DNA of 64,000 bases from Bradyrhizobium sp. CCBAU 051011. Lineage in GTDB: Bacteria; Pseudomonadota; Alphaproteobacteria; Rhizobiales; Xanthobacteraceae. A program made the translations under genes and the position numbers. Positions 27,630-37,598 of this stretch are shown in pieces. The stretch lies in the NCBI RefSeq assembly GCF_009930815.1, contig NZ_CP022222.1:5064501-5128500 (forward strand), read 5' to 3'. Each line of letters opens with the position of its first letter. Within the stretch, counting starts at the first letter, position 1. The notes under the pieces were generated by a model. That model had not been told where the DNA came from. It saw only the letters and a list, made by a program, of their open reading frames with translations, and searched no databases.

Positions 27630-28565
27630 TCAGTAGCCCCGTTCGCGGTCGATGGAGTGCGGCGGGCGCCGGCCGGCGCGTATCGCTTCCGCAGTCGCGC
27701 GAAACGTCGCGCCGATCGCTTCGACGCTGACTTCGCAGGCGTCGTGCGGGGTGACGACAATGCGCGGATGCCGCCAGAACGGATGCCGCGGCGCCAGCGG
27801 CTCGGTCGCGAAGACGTCGAGCGCAGCGCCGGCCAGCTGCCCATCCTCCAGCGCGGCAAGCAGATCGGCTTCGACCAGATGCTCACCGCGGCCGACCTGG
27901 ATCAAATAGCCGCCGCGATACATCCGGGCGAACGTCTCGCGATTGAGGATGCCCCGGGTCTCCGGCGTCAGCGGCAAGAGGTTCACGAGAACCTCGGCCT
28001 GGCCGAGCATGGCATTGAGGCCCGCAGCACCGTCGAAGCCGCGGATACCCTGCGGCGCGGGCTTTGCAGTCCGGCTCCACGCCATGACCGGAAAGCCGAG
28101 TTGCGCGAGATCGGTGGCTACCGTGCGGCCAATCTCGCCAAAGCCCAAAATGCCGACCGGCACGTCCTGTGCCCGGCGCAGGGCAAGACGCTGCCAGCGT
28201 TCCTCGCGCTGCTGCGCCTGATAGGTCGCAAATCTTCGTTGATGGCCGATGACGTGCCAGGCAACGAAGCCCGACATCATCTGCGCCTGTGCGGGATCGA
28301 CGACGCGGATCACCTCGACATCGGGGCGCAGGCTGGGACAGGCCAGAATGTTGTCGACGCCGGCGCCGATCGAGCAGACCGCCTGCAGATTGGGGTAGCG
28401 ATCGAATGCATCGTCCGGCGGGTGCCAGGCCACCGCCAGGCGGATGTCCGTAGCGGGCCCGTTGTGCGGATGATTGACGATTTCGATGCGATCGGCGGCA
28501 CGGAGGAATTGCGCGCCGAGATATCCGCGGAGATCGAGGCTCTTGCTGACGAGAACACAACGCAT
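27630..28565 (-). CDS. Glyoxylate/hydroxypyruvate reductase A-like dehydrogenase
   Basis: 311 residues of the GhrA branch of D-2-hydroxyacid dehydrogenases. It has VGILGFGEIGRTVATDL (nucleotide fold), catalytic Arg in VGRGEHLVEADLL, Glu in FATEPL and His in TPHDAC. Reduces glyoxylate or hydroxypyruvate-like 2-oxo acids with NADPH in the family. It lies in the same operon, downstream of the ABC transporter genes and upstream of the kinase, so it may act on a breakdown product of the imported substrate. Confidence 0.8.
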   Translation of the reverse strand: MRCVLVSKSLDLRGYLGAQFLRAADRIEIVNHPHNGPATDIRLAVAWHPPDDAFDRYPNLQAVCSIGAGVDNILACPSLRPDVEVIRVVDPAQAQMMSGFVAWHVIGHQRRFATYQAQQREERWQRLALRRAQDVPVGILGFGEIGRTVATDLAQLGFPVMAWSRTAKPAPQGIRGFDGAAGLNAMLGQAEVLVNLLPLTPETRGILNRETFARMYRGGYLIQVGRGEHLVEADLLAALEDGQLAGAALDVFATEPLAPRHPFWRHPRIVVTPHDACEVSVEAIGATFRATAEAIRAGRRPPHSIDRERGY

Positions 28566-28582
28566 CGTTCAAGCAGCCCTGT

Positions 28583-30190
28583 TCATGCGGCCTTGGACGA
28601 TGACGTTTGCCCGGGTACGGCGGAAAGCAGCTCTCGGGTGTAGGCGTGCTCGGGGGCAGCGAACAGCAGGGACGCGGATTTGAGTTCGACGATCGCGCCA
28701 TGCTGCATCACGGCGATGCGGTCGCAGATCTGCGCGGCAACCCGCAGGTCGTGGGTGATGAACAGCATCGACAGGCCGAGGCGGGCCTTCAGATCCTCCA
28801 GCAGGTCCAAAACCTGCGCCTGAACGGACACGTCGAGCGCAGAGACCGCTTCGTCGGCGACCAGGATTTCCGGGTCGAGCGCCAGCGCCCGCGCGATGCC
28901 GATGCGCTGCCGCTGCCCACCTGAAAATTCATGCGGAAACCGTTCCATCGCGCCCGCATTGAGGCCGACGAGGCTGAGCAACTCACCGGCGCGCTTTCGC
29001 GCCGCCGAGGGATCGACGCCATGCGCGATCGGGCCGTCGGTGATGATGCTGCCGACCTTCCGGCGCGGGTTGAGGGAAGCGAACGGATCCTGAAACACCA
29101 TCTGGATGCGGCGGCGCTGCTCGCGCAGGGTCTTGCCGCCGATCCGGGTGAGATCGACATCGCCGATACGCACGGTACCGGCATCAGGTTCGATCAGGCG
29201 CATGACGAGCCGTGCGACGGAAGATTTTCCCGAACCGGATTCTCCGACCAGACCGAGCGTCTCGCCACGAAAGATGTCGAAGCTGACGTTCTTTGCTGCC
29301 TGCACGCGGCGTTGGCTGCGGAACCAACCGCCGCCGCTCACATAGGTCTTGCCAAGGCCGACCACTTCCACCGCCTTGCTGCGGTCGAGCAGGGGTGCCC
29401 GCTGCGGCGGCTGCAGCGTCGGAACCGCGGCGAGCAGGGCGCGGGTATAGGGATGCTGCGCGCGCAGCAGCACGTCGTCGGCGGTGCCCTGTTCGACCAC
29501 CTTGCCCTGCTGAAGCACGACCACGCGATCGGCAATCTCGGCGACGACGCCGAAATCGTGGGTGATGAACATGACCGCCATGTTGCGTCGGCGCTGCAGG
29601 TCGCGGATCAGTTTTAGGATTTGCGCCTGCGTCGTGACATCGAGCGCCGTGGTCGGTTCGTCCGCCACCAGCACGGCGGGCTCGAGCGCCAGCGCCATCG
29701 CGATCATCGCGCGCTGGCGCTGTCCGCCGGACAGTTGATGGGGATAGGCGCGCACCGCGCGTTCGGGATCGGGCAGGCCGACCTCGCGGATCAGGGCGAG
29801 GGCCTTCTGCTGCCGCTCCTTCGGCGTCAAGAGATCGTGCGCCTCGAACATCTCGGCGATCTGGTCGCCGATCCGCATCAATGGATTGAGCGCCGTCATC
29901 GGCTCCTGGAACACCATGGCGATGCCGCGCCCGCGCAGCGCAAGCCATTCCGCAGCGCCGAGCGACAAGAGGTTCTTTCCGTCGAACAGAATCTCTCCGG
30001 ATTCGGCCCTCACCGTATCTGGCAGCAGCCCCATCAGCGCGTGGGCGCACATCGACTTGCCGGACCCGGATTCGCCGACCACGCAGAGGATTTTTCCGGC
30101 TGATAGTTCGAACGAGACCCCGTCCACGGCGTAAGCGCGGTCACCGCCCGGCGGCAGCGCGAGCTTCAGGTTCTTGACGACGACGGTCAT
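28583..30190 (-). CDS. Dipeptide/oligopeptide ABC transporter, fused double ATPase
   Basis: 535 residues with two complete ABC ATPase domains in tandem, the DppD-DppF pair in one chain as in GsiA. Walker A GESGSGKS occurs twice (about 36-43 and 320-327), each followed by a signature [12 protein letters not shown] or [12 protein letters not shown] and its Walker B. It energises the permeases encoded just upstream. The ATG at 30190, two bases after the permease stop, was chosen because the domain begins [12 protein letters not shown]. Confidence 0.9.
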   Translation of the reverse strand: MTVVVKNLKLALPPGGDRAYAVDGVSFELSAGKILCVVGESGSGKSMCAHALMGLLPDTVRAESGEILFDGKNLLSLGAAEWLALRGRGIAMVFQEPMTALNPLMRIGDQIAEMFEAHDLLTPKERQQKALALIREVGLPDPERAVRAYPHQLSGGQRQRAMIAMALALEPAVLVADEPTTALDVTTQAQILKLIRDLQRRRNMAVMFITHDFGVVAEIADRVVVLQQGKVVEQGTADDVLLRAQHPYTRALLAAVPTLQPPQRAPLLDRSKAVEVVGLGKTYVSGGGWFRSQRRVQAAKNVSFDIFRGETLGLVGESGSGKSSVARLVMRLIEPDAGTVRIGDVDLTRIGGKTLREQRRRIQMVFQDPFASLNPRRKVGSIITDGPIAHGVDPSAARKRAGELLSLVGLNAGAMERFPHEFSGGQRQRIGIARALALDPEILVADEAVSALDVSVQAQVLDLLEDLKARLGLSMLFITHDLRVAAQICDRIAVMQHGAIVELKSASLLFAAPEHAYTRELLSAVPGQTSSSKAA

Positions 30191-30192
30191 GC

Positions 30193-31032
30193 TCAGCGTC
30201 CCCCTTTGGCCAGGCGAGGGTTGAGCGCGTCGTTGAGGCCTTCGCCGATCAGGTTCAGCGCCAGCACCGAGACCAGAATGGCGATGCCGGGGAATACCGT
30301 GATCCACCAGGCCTGACGGATAACGGTGCGGCCGGCGCCGACCATGTAGCCCCACGACATCAGGTTCGGGTCGCCGAGGCCGAGGAAGGAGAGCGAGGAT
30401 TCCAGCAGGATCGCGGTCGCCACCATCAGCGAGGCAAGCACGATGACAGGAGAAAGCGCATTCGGCAGGATCTCGCGCCAGATGATCCACCAATTGGTCT
30501 GTCCCGTCACGACCGCCGCCTGGACATATTCGCGCGTGCGCAACGACAGCACCTCGCCGCGCACCAGCCGTGCCACTGGCGGCCAGCTCACTATGGCGAT
30601 GGCCGCGACGATCGAGACGATGGACGGCTGCATGATTGCGACGAGGACGATCGCGAGCGCAAAACTAGGCACGGTCTGGAAGAACTCGGTGAAGCGCATC
30701 AGGGCATCGTCGACTTTGCCGCCGAAATATCCGGCTGTCGCGCCGAGCGGGATGCCGACGGCGAGCGAAGCCAGTGTCGAGATCAGGCCGACCAGCAGCG
30801 AGACGCGCGCGCCGTAGATGATGCCGGCCATGACATCACGGCCGAGCGCGTCGGTGCCGAGTGGAAAGCCTGATAGCGTGAACGGCGGCAGGAATGGCCG
30901 CTGCACCATGCGCCACGGCGAGGTCGGAAACAGCAGGGGACCGAACAGGGCGATGATCACCGCGATGGAAAGGATCGCGATACCGATCATGCCGCCGGGA
31001 TTGCGCAACAGCACGCGCGAGGCCTGTTTCAT
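30193..31032 (-). CDS. Dipeptide-type ABC transporter permease (DppC family)
   Basis: 279 residues with an N-terminal OppC-like region, PLGTDALGRDVMAGIIYGARVSL, and the permease EAA loop at about 180-200 (REYVQAAVVTGQTNWWIIWREILPN). About six membrane helices. The ATG at 31032 overlaps the stop of the DppB-type gene by four bases. It pairs with that permease in the inner membrane. Confidence 0.9.
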   Translation of the reverse strand: MKQASRVLLRNPGGMIGIAILSIAVIIALFGPLLFPTSPWRMVQRPFLPPFTLSGFPLGTDALGRDVMAGIIYGARVSLLVGLISTLASLAVGIPLGATAGYFGGKVDDALMRFTEFFQTVPSFALAIVLVAIMQPSIVSIVAAIAIVSWPPVARLVRGEVLSLRTREYVQAAVVTGQTNWWIIWREILPNALSPVIVLASLMVATAILLESSLSFLGLGDPNLMSWGYMVGAGRTVIRQAWWITVFPGIAILVSVLALNLIGEGLNDALNPRLAKGGR

Positions 31033-32000
31033 GATGCGAACTCGATGCGGGGATCGACGGAGCGATAGACCAGGTCCGTGATCAGGTTGAAGGCCAGCAC
31101 CATCGCCGAGCACACGACGAAGACGCCGAGCAAGAGATTGTAGTCGCGCTGCAGCAGCGCCTCGTACATCAGCCGGCCGATGCCCGGCCATGCGAACACG
31201 GTCTCGGTCAGCACCGCGCCGCCCACCAGCGTTCCGGCCTGCAGGCCGGCGAGGGTGACGACCGGCAAAAGCGCGTTGCGCAGCACGTGTCGGCGCTGGA
31301 TCACCGCATCCGACAGGCCCTTGGCGCGCGCCGTCTTGACGAAGTCGAGCCGGTTGACTTCGAGCATCGAGGCGCGGGTCATGCGGGCGTAGGTGGCCAT
31401 GAAGAACAGGCCGATGGTGGTGGCCGGCAGGATCAGATGGGCGGCGACGTCGAGCACATGCGCCAGCCCGGTGTAGCCTGCGCCGACCGTCTCGTAGCCA
31501 AAACTCGGCAGCCAATCCATCGTGACTGAAAACAGCAGGATCGCCATCAGCGCGACCCAGAACAGCGGCGTGGCATAGAAGATCAGGGCGGCGACCGTGA
31601 TCGCGGTGTCAGCCCAGGTGCCGGCAAACCGGGCTGCCAATGCGCCGAACAGGATGCCGAAGGCGAGCGAGATTGCGAACGCGGTCCCCGTCAGGAGCAG
31701 GGTCGCCGGAAGGCGATCGAGGATCAGTTTCGACACCGGCATCTGCTGGCGAAACGAGAATCCGAGATCGAGGCTGAGAATGCCTTTGACATAGAGAAAG
31801 AGTTGCACCGGCAGCGGCTGGTCGAGCCCGAACTTCTCGCGCAGTTGAGCGATGAAGAGCTGGTCGCCCGCGCCGGCTTCGCCGGCCATCACCACCGCCG
31901 GATCACCCGGCGCCATGCGGATCAGGAAGAAGTTGAGCACGACGAGCGCGAGAAGGACGATGACGGCCTTCGCGATCCGCTGGGCGATGAAGGAAATCAT
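31029..32000 (-). CDS. Dipeptide-type ABC transporter permease (DppB family)
   Basis: 323 residues. It has the N-terminal FIAQRIAKAVIVLLALVVLNFF helix, the RMAPGDPA motif typical of DppB/OppB and the EAA loop (DFVKTARAKGLSDAVIQRRHVLRN). Forms the channel with the DppC-type partner. It follows the binding-protein gene after a 72-base gap that holds a strong hairpin. Confidence 0.9.
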   Translation of the reverse strand: MISFIAQRIAKAVIVLLALVVLNFFLIRMAPGDPAVVMAGEAGAGDQLFIAQLREKFGLDQPLPVQLFLYVKGILSLDLGFSFRQQMPVSKLILDRLPATLLLTGTAFAISLAFGILFGALAARFAGTWADTAITVAALIFYATPLFWVALMAILLFSVTMDWLPSFGYETVGAGYTGLAHVLDVAAHLILPATTIGLFFMATYARMTRASMLEVNRLDFVKTARAKGLSDAVIQRRHVLRNALLPVVTLAGLQAGTLVGGAVLTETVFAWPGIGRLMYEALLQRDYNLLLGVFVVCSAMVLAFNLITDLVYRSVDPRIEFAS

Positions 32001-32031
32001 GAGCTGTCGAGGGCGTTGGAGGTGCGGTATC

Positions 32032-32060
32032 CGGGCGTCAGACTTGAGGCCTGACGCCCG
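32032..32060 (-). repeat. Perfect 10-bp hairpin between binding-protein and permease genes
   Basis: CGGGCGTCAG and CTGACGCCCG with a 9-base loop and no T-run. In ABC operons such hairpins commonly protect the binding-protein mRNA and reduce read-through into permease genes. That role here is inferred from position. Confidence 0.6.
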
Positions 32061-32072
32061 ATGAGTGGGGAA

Positions 32073-33626
32073 TTACTTCTCGATCCAGGCGTCGCGGAAA
32101 CCGTCGTTCACGCCGATGCCTGTTGTGACCAGGTTTTTGACGCCGCAGCGCGTGATCGTGGGGAATTGCAGTTCGAGCATCCATGCCACCGGCACGTCCT
32201 CGACCAGAATCTTCTGCGCCTTGGCGTAGATCTCTTCACGCGCCGCATCGGGGAAGGCCACCGCGCCGTCGGCGAACAGCTTGTCGATCTCGGGATTCGA
32301 ATAGCCTTCGACGTTGTTGAACGGCGAGCCCTTGGCGATCTGGCTGGAGACATAGTTGCGGCCGACGCCGAGCGCGGGATCGCCGTACTGATAGAGATAG
32401 GTGAAGGCGATATCGTAGTCCCATTCTGAGACCTTCTGGTTCCAGCCGGGCACGTCGGTCGCGATCATTTCGACATTGATCCCGACGTCCTGCAGGTTCT
32501 GGCGAACCATCTCGGCCCAGCGCTGCCACGTCTCGCCATAGGGCAGGGGCAGCATGCGAACCTTCTCGCCTTTGTAGCCGGCTTCCTTGAGCAGGGCCTT
32601 TGCCTTGGCGGGATCGTAATCGTATTTCGGCACCGCGCCCGTGTAGTACTTGATTGCCGAGCCGGACGGACCGGTGGCGACCTTGCCGAGGCCGTTCCAG
32701 ACCACGTCCTTGGCCATGTTGCGATCGATCGCAAACATCAGCGCCTGGCGGAATTTCTTGTTCGCTGTGGGACCCGAGCGGTTGTTGAGCCAGAGCCAGG
32801 AATGCGGGCTGAAGAATTCCCAGCCCGCGCCGGTGACGCAGGTGTTCTTCAACTTACTCAGGCGCGGCACGTCGAAGTTTTCCACCGAGCCGCCCGGCAG
32901 CACGTCGACCTTGCCGGTCTCGTAGGCGACTGAGCGCGCGGCGGCGTCCGGAATCACGTGCCAATAGATCTCGTCGATGTTCGGCTTGCCCTTGACGTGG
33001 TAGTTCGGATTCTTGACGAGGCGGATGAACGAGCCCTTCTGCCATTCCTTGAACATGAAGGGACCGGTGCCAATGGGCGTGTTGTTGGCTGGGTTGGACT
33101 TGAAATCGGTGCCTTCATAGATGTGCTTCGGGATCATCGGCAGCGAGCCGACTTCGAAGATGCCGATGAACGGGCCGAATGGCTGCTTCAGCGTGAAGAC
33201 GACGGTCGATTCGTCCGGCGCTTCCACCTTGTCGAGCTGAACCAGATTGCCCCGGGCGCGCGCGTGCGTCTGCTTCAGGAATTCGATCGAGAACAGGACG
33301 TCGGCTGACGTGAACGGCTTTCCGTCATGCCAAGTCACGCCCTTCACGAGCTTGAACGTGTAGACCTTGCCATCCTCGCTGACCGACCAGCTTTCGGCGA
33401 GGCCGGGCAGGGGATCGAGCTTGGGGCTGTAGCGCAGCAGGCCTTCATAGATGTTGCCGGCCACCATCTGGGTCGGACCGTTCTGCACCAGACCGACCAT
33501 CAGGCTCGGCGGCTCCGGCTGGATCACGGCGTTGACGACTCCGCCTGCTTTCGGCCCCTCGGCCATTGCGGTCGTACTCAGCACGCACATCGTGGCGAGA
33601 CTTATCAAAATCCTACGCTTGGACAT
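32073..33626 (-). CDS. ABC transporter substrate-binding protein, SBP_bac_5 family
   Basis: 517 residues with a signal peptide (ISLATMCVLSTTAMAEG, cut near residue 22) and the family-5 solute-binding fold: PKLDPLPGLAESWSVSEDGKVYTFKL at about 70-95, then GVTWHDGKPFTSADVLFSIEF. It captures the substrate in the periplasm. First of the transporter genes. Family members bind peptides, nickel, opines or amino-compounds; the kinase/lyase neighbours argue for a hydroxylated amine or modified amino acid. Confidence 0.9.
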   Translation of the reverse strand: MSKRRILISLATMCVLSTTAMAEGPKAGGVVNAVIQPEPPSLMVGLVQNGPTQMVAGNIYEGLLRYSPKLDPLPGLAESWSVSEDGKVYTFKLVKGVTWHDGKPFTSADVLFSIEFLKQTHARARGNLVQLDKVEAPDESTVVFTLKQPFGPFIGIFEVGSLPMIPKHIYEGTDFKSNPANNTPIGTGPFMFKEWQKGSFIRLVKNPNYHVKGKPNIDEIYWHVIPDAAARSVAYETGKVDVLPGGSVENFDVPRLSKLKNTCVTGAGWEFFSPHSWLWLNNRSGPTANKKFRQALMFAIDRNMAKDVVWNGLGKVATGPSGSAIKYYTGAVPKYDYDPAKAKALLKEAGYKGEKVRMLPLPYGETWQRWAEMVRQNLQDVGINVEMIATDVPGWNQKVSEWDYDIAFTYLYQYGDPALGVGRNYVSSQIAKGSPFNNVEGYSNPEIDKLFADGAVAFPDAAREEIYAKAQKILVEDVPVAWMLELQFPTITRCGVKNLVTTGIGVNDGFRDAWIEK

Positions 33627-33683
33627 CGCATACCTCGTTTAAAGAAAAAGGGGCTTCGCGCTCTCACATCGTCAAGCGCGTCG

Positions 33684-34472
33684 TCAGTTCGCAAAATCGG
33701 GATCGGTCCGTTCCAGCATCCGCTTGAAGGCGGCCCATTCGCTGTCGGGCACGCCGTTGAGCTCGATCGCATCGTAGAAAGTCGCATACTGGCCGGCCGT
33801 CTTGTGGGCCACCGCGTCAGAAAGCTCGATGATCTCGGCGCCGGATGACTGGACGGCGAGCTGGGCGCGGCAGGAGCGCTCCAGGTTATGCATCAGCTTG
33901 AACGCTTCGGCGACCGAGCGCCCGCAGGTCAGCATGCCGTGATTGCGCAACACCATCACGAACTTGTCGCCGAGATCGGCGACGAGGCGCGAACGCTCAT
34001 CCAGATCGAGCGCGATGCCTTCGTAGTCGTGATAGGCGAGGCAGCCGCTGAACTGCAGCGACCATTGATTGAGCGGCAGCAGCCCCCGCTTCTGGCAGGC
34101 GACGGCGATGCCCGACACCGTGTGCGTGTGCAGGACGCAGATGGCATCATGCCGCGCGGCATGGATGGCACTGTGAATCGTGAAGCCCGCCGGGTTGATG
34201 CCGAGCCCCAGGGGATCGTCGATGACGTTTCCGTCAAGGTCGACTGTCACCAGGTTGGATGCAGTCACTTCCTCGAAACGCAGCCCATAGGGATTGATCA
34301 GGAAGCGGTCGTTTCGGCCCGGAAGCCGCACCGAAATGTGGGTGTAGATGCTGTCGTCGAGACCAAGCCGGTGAATCAGCCGGTAGGCCGCGGCGAGGTC
34401 GATCCGGATTTGGAGGGTCTGGTCGTCCATCGCCGGCCATGCCTTCGCGGTGGTGTGGGCTGCGCTTGTCAT
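33684..34472 (-). CDS. Class II aldolase/adducin family protein
   Basis: About 262 residues. Zinc-ligand histidines are seen in CVLHTHTVSGIAVA (HxH, about 126-139) and LRNHGMLTCG (about 190), with a family N-terminus IYTHISVRLPG. Such enzymes cleave or decarboxylate sugar-phosphate-like hydroxy acids. ATG 34472 follows AAGGCGGAA; the alternative GTG at 34484 adds four residues. First gene of the leftward operon, divergent from the GntR regulator. Confidence 0.83.
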   Translation of the reverse strand: MTSAAHTTAKAWPAMDDQTLQIRIDLAAAYRLIHRLGLDDSIYTHISVRLPGRNDRFLINPYGLRFEEVTASNLVTVDLDGNVIDDPLGLGINPAGFTIHSAIHAARHDAICVLHTHTVSGIAVACQKRGLLPLNQWSLQFSGCLAYHDYEGIALDLDERSRLVADLGDKFVMVLRNHGMLTCGRSVAEAFKLMHNLERSCRAQLAVQSSGAEIIELSDAVAHKTAGQYATFYDAIELNGVPDSEWAAFKRMLERTDPDFAN

Positions 34473-34590
34473 TTCCGCCTTCACTGAGTTTCAACATTTT
34501 CAGCTTGCGTGCGGCACAGCATTTGGGCAAGATTAAACTGTCGACAATCGACGATTAAAAAATATGCACGGACTGGCGCGGGTTTAGCCG

Positions 34591-35340
34591 ATGCGGCCTA
34601 TGTCTCTTCCAGTTGGATTACCGGCGATCGCGGACAGCGATCTGGTCGGCCAGATCGCGCGCATCCTGATGCAGGCCATTGTTCAGGGGCGCCTGCCGCC
34701 AGGCTCGAAGGTGGTCGAAGCGGGGATTGCCCGCGAGCTAGGCGTCAGCCGTGCGCCGGTGCGCGAGGCAGCGCGGCTTCTGGAGAAACAGGGCCTCTTG
34801 GTCGCGAGCCCGCGGCGCGGCTTCTTTGTCCGCAAACTCGAAATCAGGAACATCGACGAAATCTACGATTTGCGTCTGTGCATCGAACGGCACGCCAGCG
34901 TGCTGGCGGCGCGGCGCCTGACGCCGGAGTCGCGCGATATGCTGCGGCGGCAGATCGACGTTCTGCACAGGACCGCAGATCTCGAAGACCCCGCCCGGCA
35001 GGTGGAGGAGGACTATCGTTTTCACCGGCTGATCTTCGAAATTGCTGATAACCGCCGCCTGCTGCGGCTGTTCGATGATCTCGCGGCAGAACTGCGCATG
35101 GTGATCGGGCTGATCGGCCGCCTCTATGATGACCCGCACGAGATCGCGCGGACGCATGAGCCGCTGTTGGCAGCGATCGAAGCCGGTCATCCCGAGCGCA
35201 TCACCGCGCATGTCGACTACCATATCGGTCACGCCTGGCGCGAAGTCGGTAAGCTGGTGCGAGAGCTTGCGCCGCCGGCCGGCAATATCGCTGAACCGCC
35301 GAGCGGGATTCTCATTCCAACCAACGGAGTAACCGTGTGA
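34591..35340 (+). CDS. GntR family transcriptional regulator (FadR/FCD subfamily)
   Basis: 249 residues. N-terminal winged HTH (GSKVVEAGIARELGVSRAPVREAARLLEKQGLL, about 36-68) is followed by an all-helical FCD effector domain with the metal-binding pattern D...H (YRFHRLIFEIA; HEPLLAAI; HVDYHIGHAW). It likely controls the divergent transporter/aldolase operon and its own operon with the amidohydrolase. Its stop overlaps the next gene's GTG. Confidence 0.88.
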   Translation: MRPMSLPVGLPAIADSDLVGQIARILMQAIVQGRLPPGSKVVEAGIARELGVSRAPVREAARLLEKQGLLVASPRRGFFVRKLEIRNIDEIYDLRLCIERHASVLAARRLTPESRDMLRRQIDVLHRTADLEDPARQVEEDYRFHRLIFEIADNRRLLRLFDDLAAELRMVIGLIGRLYDDPHEIARTHEPLLAAIEAGHPERITAHVDYHIGHAWREVGKLVRELAPPAGNIAEPPSGILIPTNGVTV

Positions 35341-36362
35341 AGGCCGTCTACACCGAACTGCATCGCAGCCACGATCCGCAATTCTTTCTGGTGCGCGGCG
35401 TGATCAAGCGCACCACCGAGCAGCCCGAACGCGCCGACCGGTTGCTGGCGGGGCTGAAGGCCGGCAAGCACACCCTGGTCGAGCCGACGCTGTTCGGTCA
35501 GGGCCCGCGCGCGCGGGTGCACAGCGCGGAATATCTGCGCTTCATGGAGGAGGCCTGGGACGCCTGGGTCGCGCTCGGCGATTCCGGTTCGGAAATGATT
35601 CCCAACGTCCACCCCGTTCGCTACGGCGCGACGTATCCAACGCATATCGTCGGCCGCCTCGGCTGGCACGCGGCGGATACGGGCGCTCCGATCGGCAAGG
35701 GCACTTACGCTGCCGCCTGCGCCGCCACCGATGTGGCCACGACCGCGGCGCAACTCGTCATGGACGGCGAAGACGCGGTTTATGCGCTGTGCCGGCCGCC
35801 GGGTCATCATGCCTATGCCGATATGTCGGGCGGCTTCTGTTTCTTCAACAACAGTGCGGTGGCTGCGGCGCAGCTTCGGCTCACGCATGAGCGCGTCGCA
35901 ATCCTCGACGTCGACGTGCATCACGGCAACGGCACGCAGGGTATCTTCTATGAACGGCCGGACGTTCTCACTGTGTCGATTCACGCCGATCCCGTCTTCT
36001 TTTATCCCTACGTCTGGGGATATGCGCATGAACGCGGCGCGGGCAACGGATTGGGCGCAAATCTCAACATCCCGCTGCCGAAGGGCACCGGAGATGACGA
36101 CTACATCAAGGCGCTTGGTGACGCCGAGAAAACCATCCGCGCGTTTGCGCCCGGCGCGCTGGTGGTGGCGCTCGGCCTCGATGCTTCCGAGCACGATCCG
36201 CTCGCCGGCCTTGCGGTGACCACGGCGGGCTTCCGTCGCATCGGCGCCGCGATCGCGCGGCTCGGCTTGCCGACGGTTTTCGTTCAGGAGGGCGGTTATC
36301 TCTCCGATATTCTCGGCGCCAATCTCACCGCGGTGCTCGGCGGCTTCGAAGAAGCCCGCTAG
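35337..36362 (+). CDS. Histone deacetylase family / acetylpolyamine amidohydrolase
   Basis: 341 residues. The zinc hydrolase core has catalytic HHAYADMSGGFCFFNN (the His pair at about 156-157), LDVDVHHGNGTQ with zinc ligands Asp and His (about 193-204), Asp in LGLDASEHDPL and the Tyr-containing QEGGYLSD. Bacterial members deacetylate acetylpolyamines or other acylated amines. The GTG start overlaps the GntR stop (GTGA), showing coupling. An N-acetylated amine as operon substrate is inferred. Confidence 0.88.
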   Translation: MKAVYTELHRSHDPQFFLVRGVIKRTTEQPERADRLLAGLKAGKHTLVEPTLFGQGPRARVHSAEYLRFMEEAWDAWVALGDSGSEMIPNVHPVRYGATYPTHIVGRLGWHAADTGAPIGKGTYAAACAATDVATTAAQLVMDGEDAVYALCRPPGHHAYADMSGGFCFFNNSAVAAAQLRLTHERVAILDVDVHHGNGTQGIFYERPDVLTVSIHADPVFFYPYVWGYAHERGAGNGLGANLNIPLPKGTGDDDYIKALGDAEKTIRAFAPGALVVALGLDASEHDPLAGLAVTTAGFRRIGAAIARLGLPTVFVQEGGYLSDILGANLTAVLGGFEEAR

Positions 36363-36486
36363 CCCGCGCATCGATGCTCCTGCCACGCCTGCTTGCAGGT
36401 GTGGCACGATGTCCTGACGTCCAAATCTCGACATTGGCCAGGGGCCGATCTAGGCTCGGGGCACGATGCAGCGAAGAACGGGCCGA

Positions 36487-36720
36487 ATGTTTGATGCCTT
36501 ACGGGCTCTGCTGGCTCCGTTCTGGAGCTGTTCCCGGGGGCGGACGGCTGCGCAGCGCGATGCGACCGACCGTTCTGCCTCGCCGCTTTTGATCTACGTC
36601 GCCGCCGCTCTTTTCTTGCTGCTGTCGATTCTCGTGATCGATCTGTACCGCGATGAATTGCAAGCGCTCGGCCTTGTCGACGGAGCGGAGCAGGTCAATC
36701 CGGTCTTCATGAGCCCGTGA
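36487..36720 (+). CDS. Small single-pass membrane protein
   Basis: About 77 residues. A polar Arg-rich N-terminus (about 1-32) precedes one strong membrane helix (LLIYVAAALFLLLSILVIDLY) and a short acidic tail. No family recognised. An in-frame ATG at 36466 is an alternative start. It converges on the mrp gene with a 19-base gap. Confidence 0.5.
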   Translation: MFDALRALLAPFWSCSRGRTAAQRDATDRSASPLLIYVAAALFLLLSILVIDLYRDELQALGLVDGAEQVNPVFMSP

Positions 36721-36739
36721 ATTGCCGACGCGCGTGCGT

Positions 36740-37591
36740 CTATTCGATGACGATGCGCGGCGGCGGCCGATGTGCCGCGCCGGTGACAATAGCGGTCCAG
36801 ATGTCGCGCGCGATGGCAATGTAATGCCTGGCGTGGATGCCGTCGGGCTCTACCGCGACGATCGGGCGGCCCTCGTCTGAGGTCTGGCGGATCTGCATAT
36901 CCAGCGGGATTTCGCCGAGATAGGGAATGCCGCGGCTTTCGGCTTCCGTCCGCGCGCCGCCGTGACCGAAGATCGGCGTGACGTGGTTGCAGGTCGGGCA
37001 GCAGAAGCTCGACATGTTTTCGATCACGCCCAGAATCGGGATGCTCACCTTCTGAAACATCGCGATGCCGCGCCGCGCGTCGATCAGGGCGAGGTCCTGC
37101 GGCGTCGAGACGATGACGGCGCCGGCGAGCGGCGCCTGTTGCGCCATGGTGAGTTGCGCATCGCCGGTGCCCGGCGGCAGGTCGACGACGAGAATGTCGA
37201 GATCGTTCCATGCGACTTCGCGCAGCAACTGCGTAATGGCCGAGATCACCATCGGCCCGCGCCAGATCATGGCGTTGTCTTCCTCGACCAGAAAGCCGAT
37301 CGACATCACCTTGACGCCGAATCGCTCCAATGGCTCCAGCATGCGCGGCCCGAGCTGGCGCGGTTTGCCGCGCAGTCCGAACAGTTTTTGTTGCGACGGA
37401 CCGTAGATATCGGCGTCGAGAATGCCGGTCTTCAGTCCGAGCGCGGCAAAGCCGAGCGCGAGGTTGCAGGAGGTGGTGGACTTGCCGACGCCGCCCTTGC
37501 CGGAGGCAACCGCGATGACATGCTTGACGCCGGGAATGCCTGCCGCTTTCGACGTCGCGCGGGCCTTCAGATCTGGCGGGGTGGCGGGCAC
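36740..37591 (-). CDS. mrp: Mrp/NBP35 family iron-sulfur carrier ATPase
   Basis: About 283 residues. Deviant Walker A SGKGGVGKST lies at about 29-38, DADIYGPSQQKLFG and VVDLPPGTGD follow, and SSFCCPTC near the C-terminal third holds the paired Cys that carry a 4Fe-4S cluster. It lacks the usual N-terminal DUF59 domain. Family members deliver Fe-S clusters to target proteins. The GTG at 37591 is the most plausible start (8 bases after the previous stop); ATG 37687 would overlap the upstream gene by 89 bases. Its partner is probably the ferredoxin-like protein upstream or formate dehydrogenase. Confidence 0.82.
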   Translation of the reverse strand: MPATPPDLKARATSKAAGIPGVKHVIAVASGKGGVGKSTTSCNLALGFAALGLKTGILDADIYGPSQQKLFGLRGKPRQLGPRMLEPLERFGVKVMSIGFLVEEDNAMIWRGPMVISAITQLLREVAWNDLDILVVDLPPGTGDAQLTMAQQAPLAGAVIVSTPQDLALIDARRGIAMFQKVSIPILGVIENMSSFCCPTCNHVTPIFGHGGARTEAESRGIPYLGEIPLDMQIRQTSDEGRPIVAVEPDGIHARHYIAIARDIWTAIVTGAAHRPPPRIVIE

Positions 37592-37598
37592 TGGCTGC

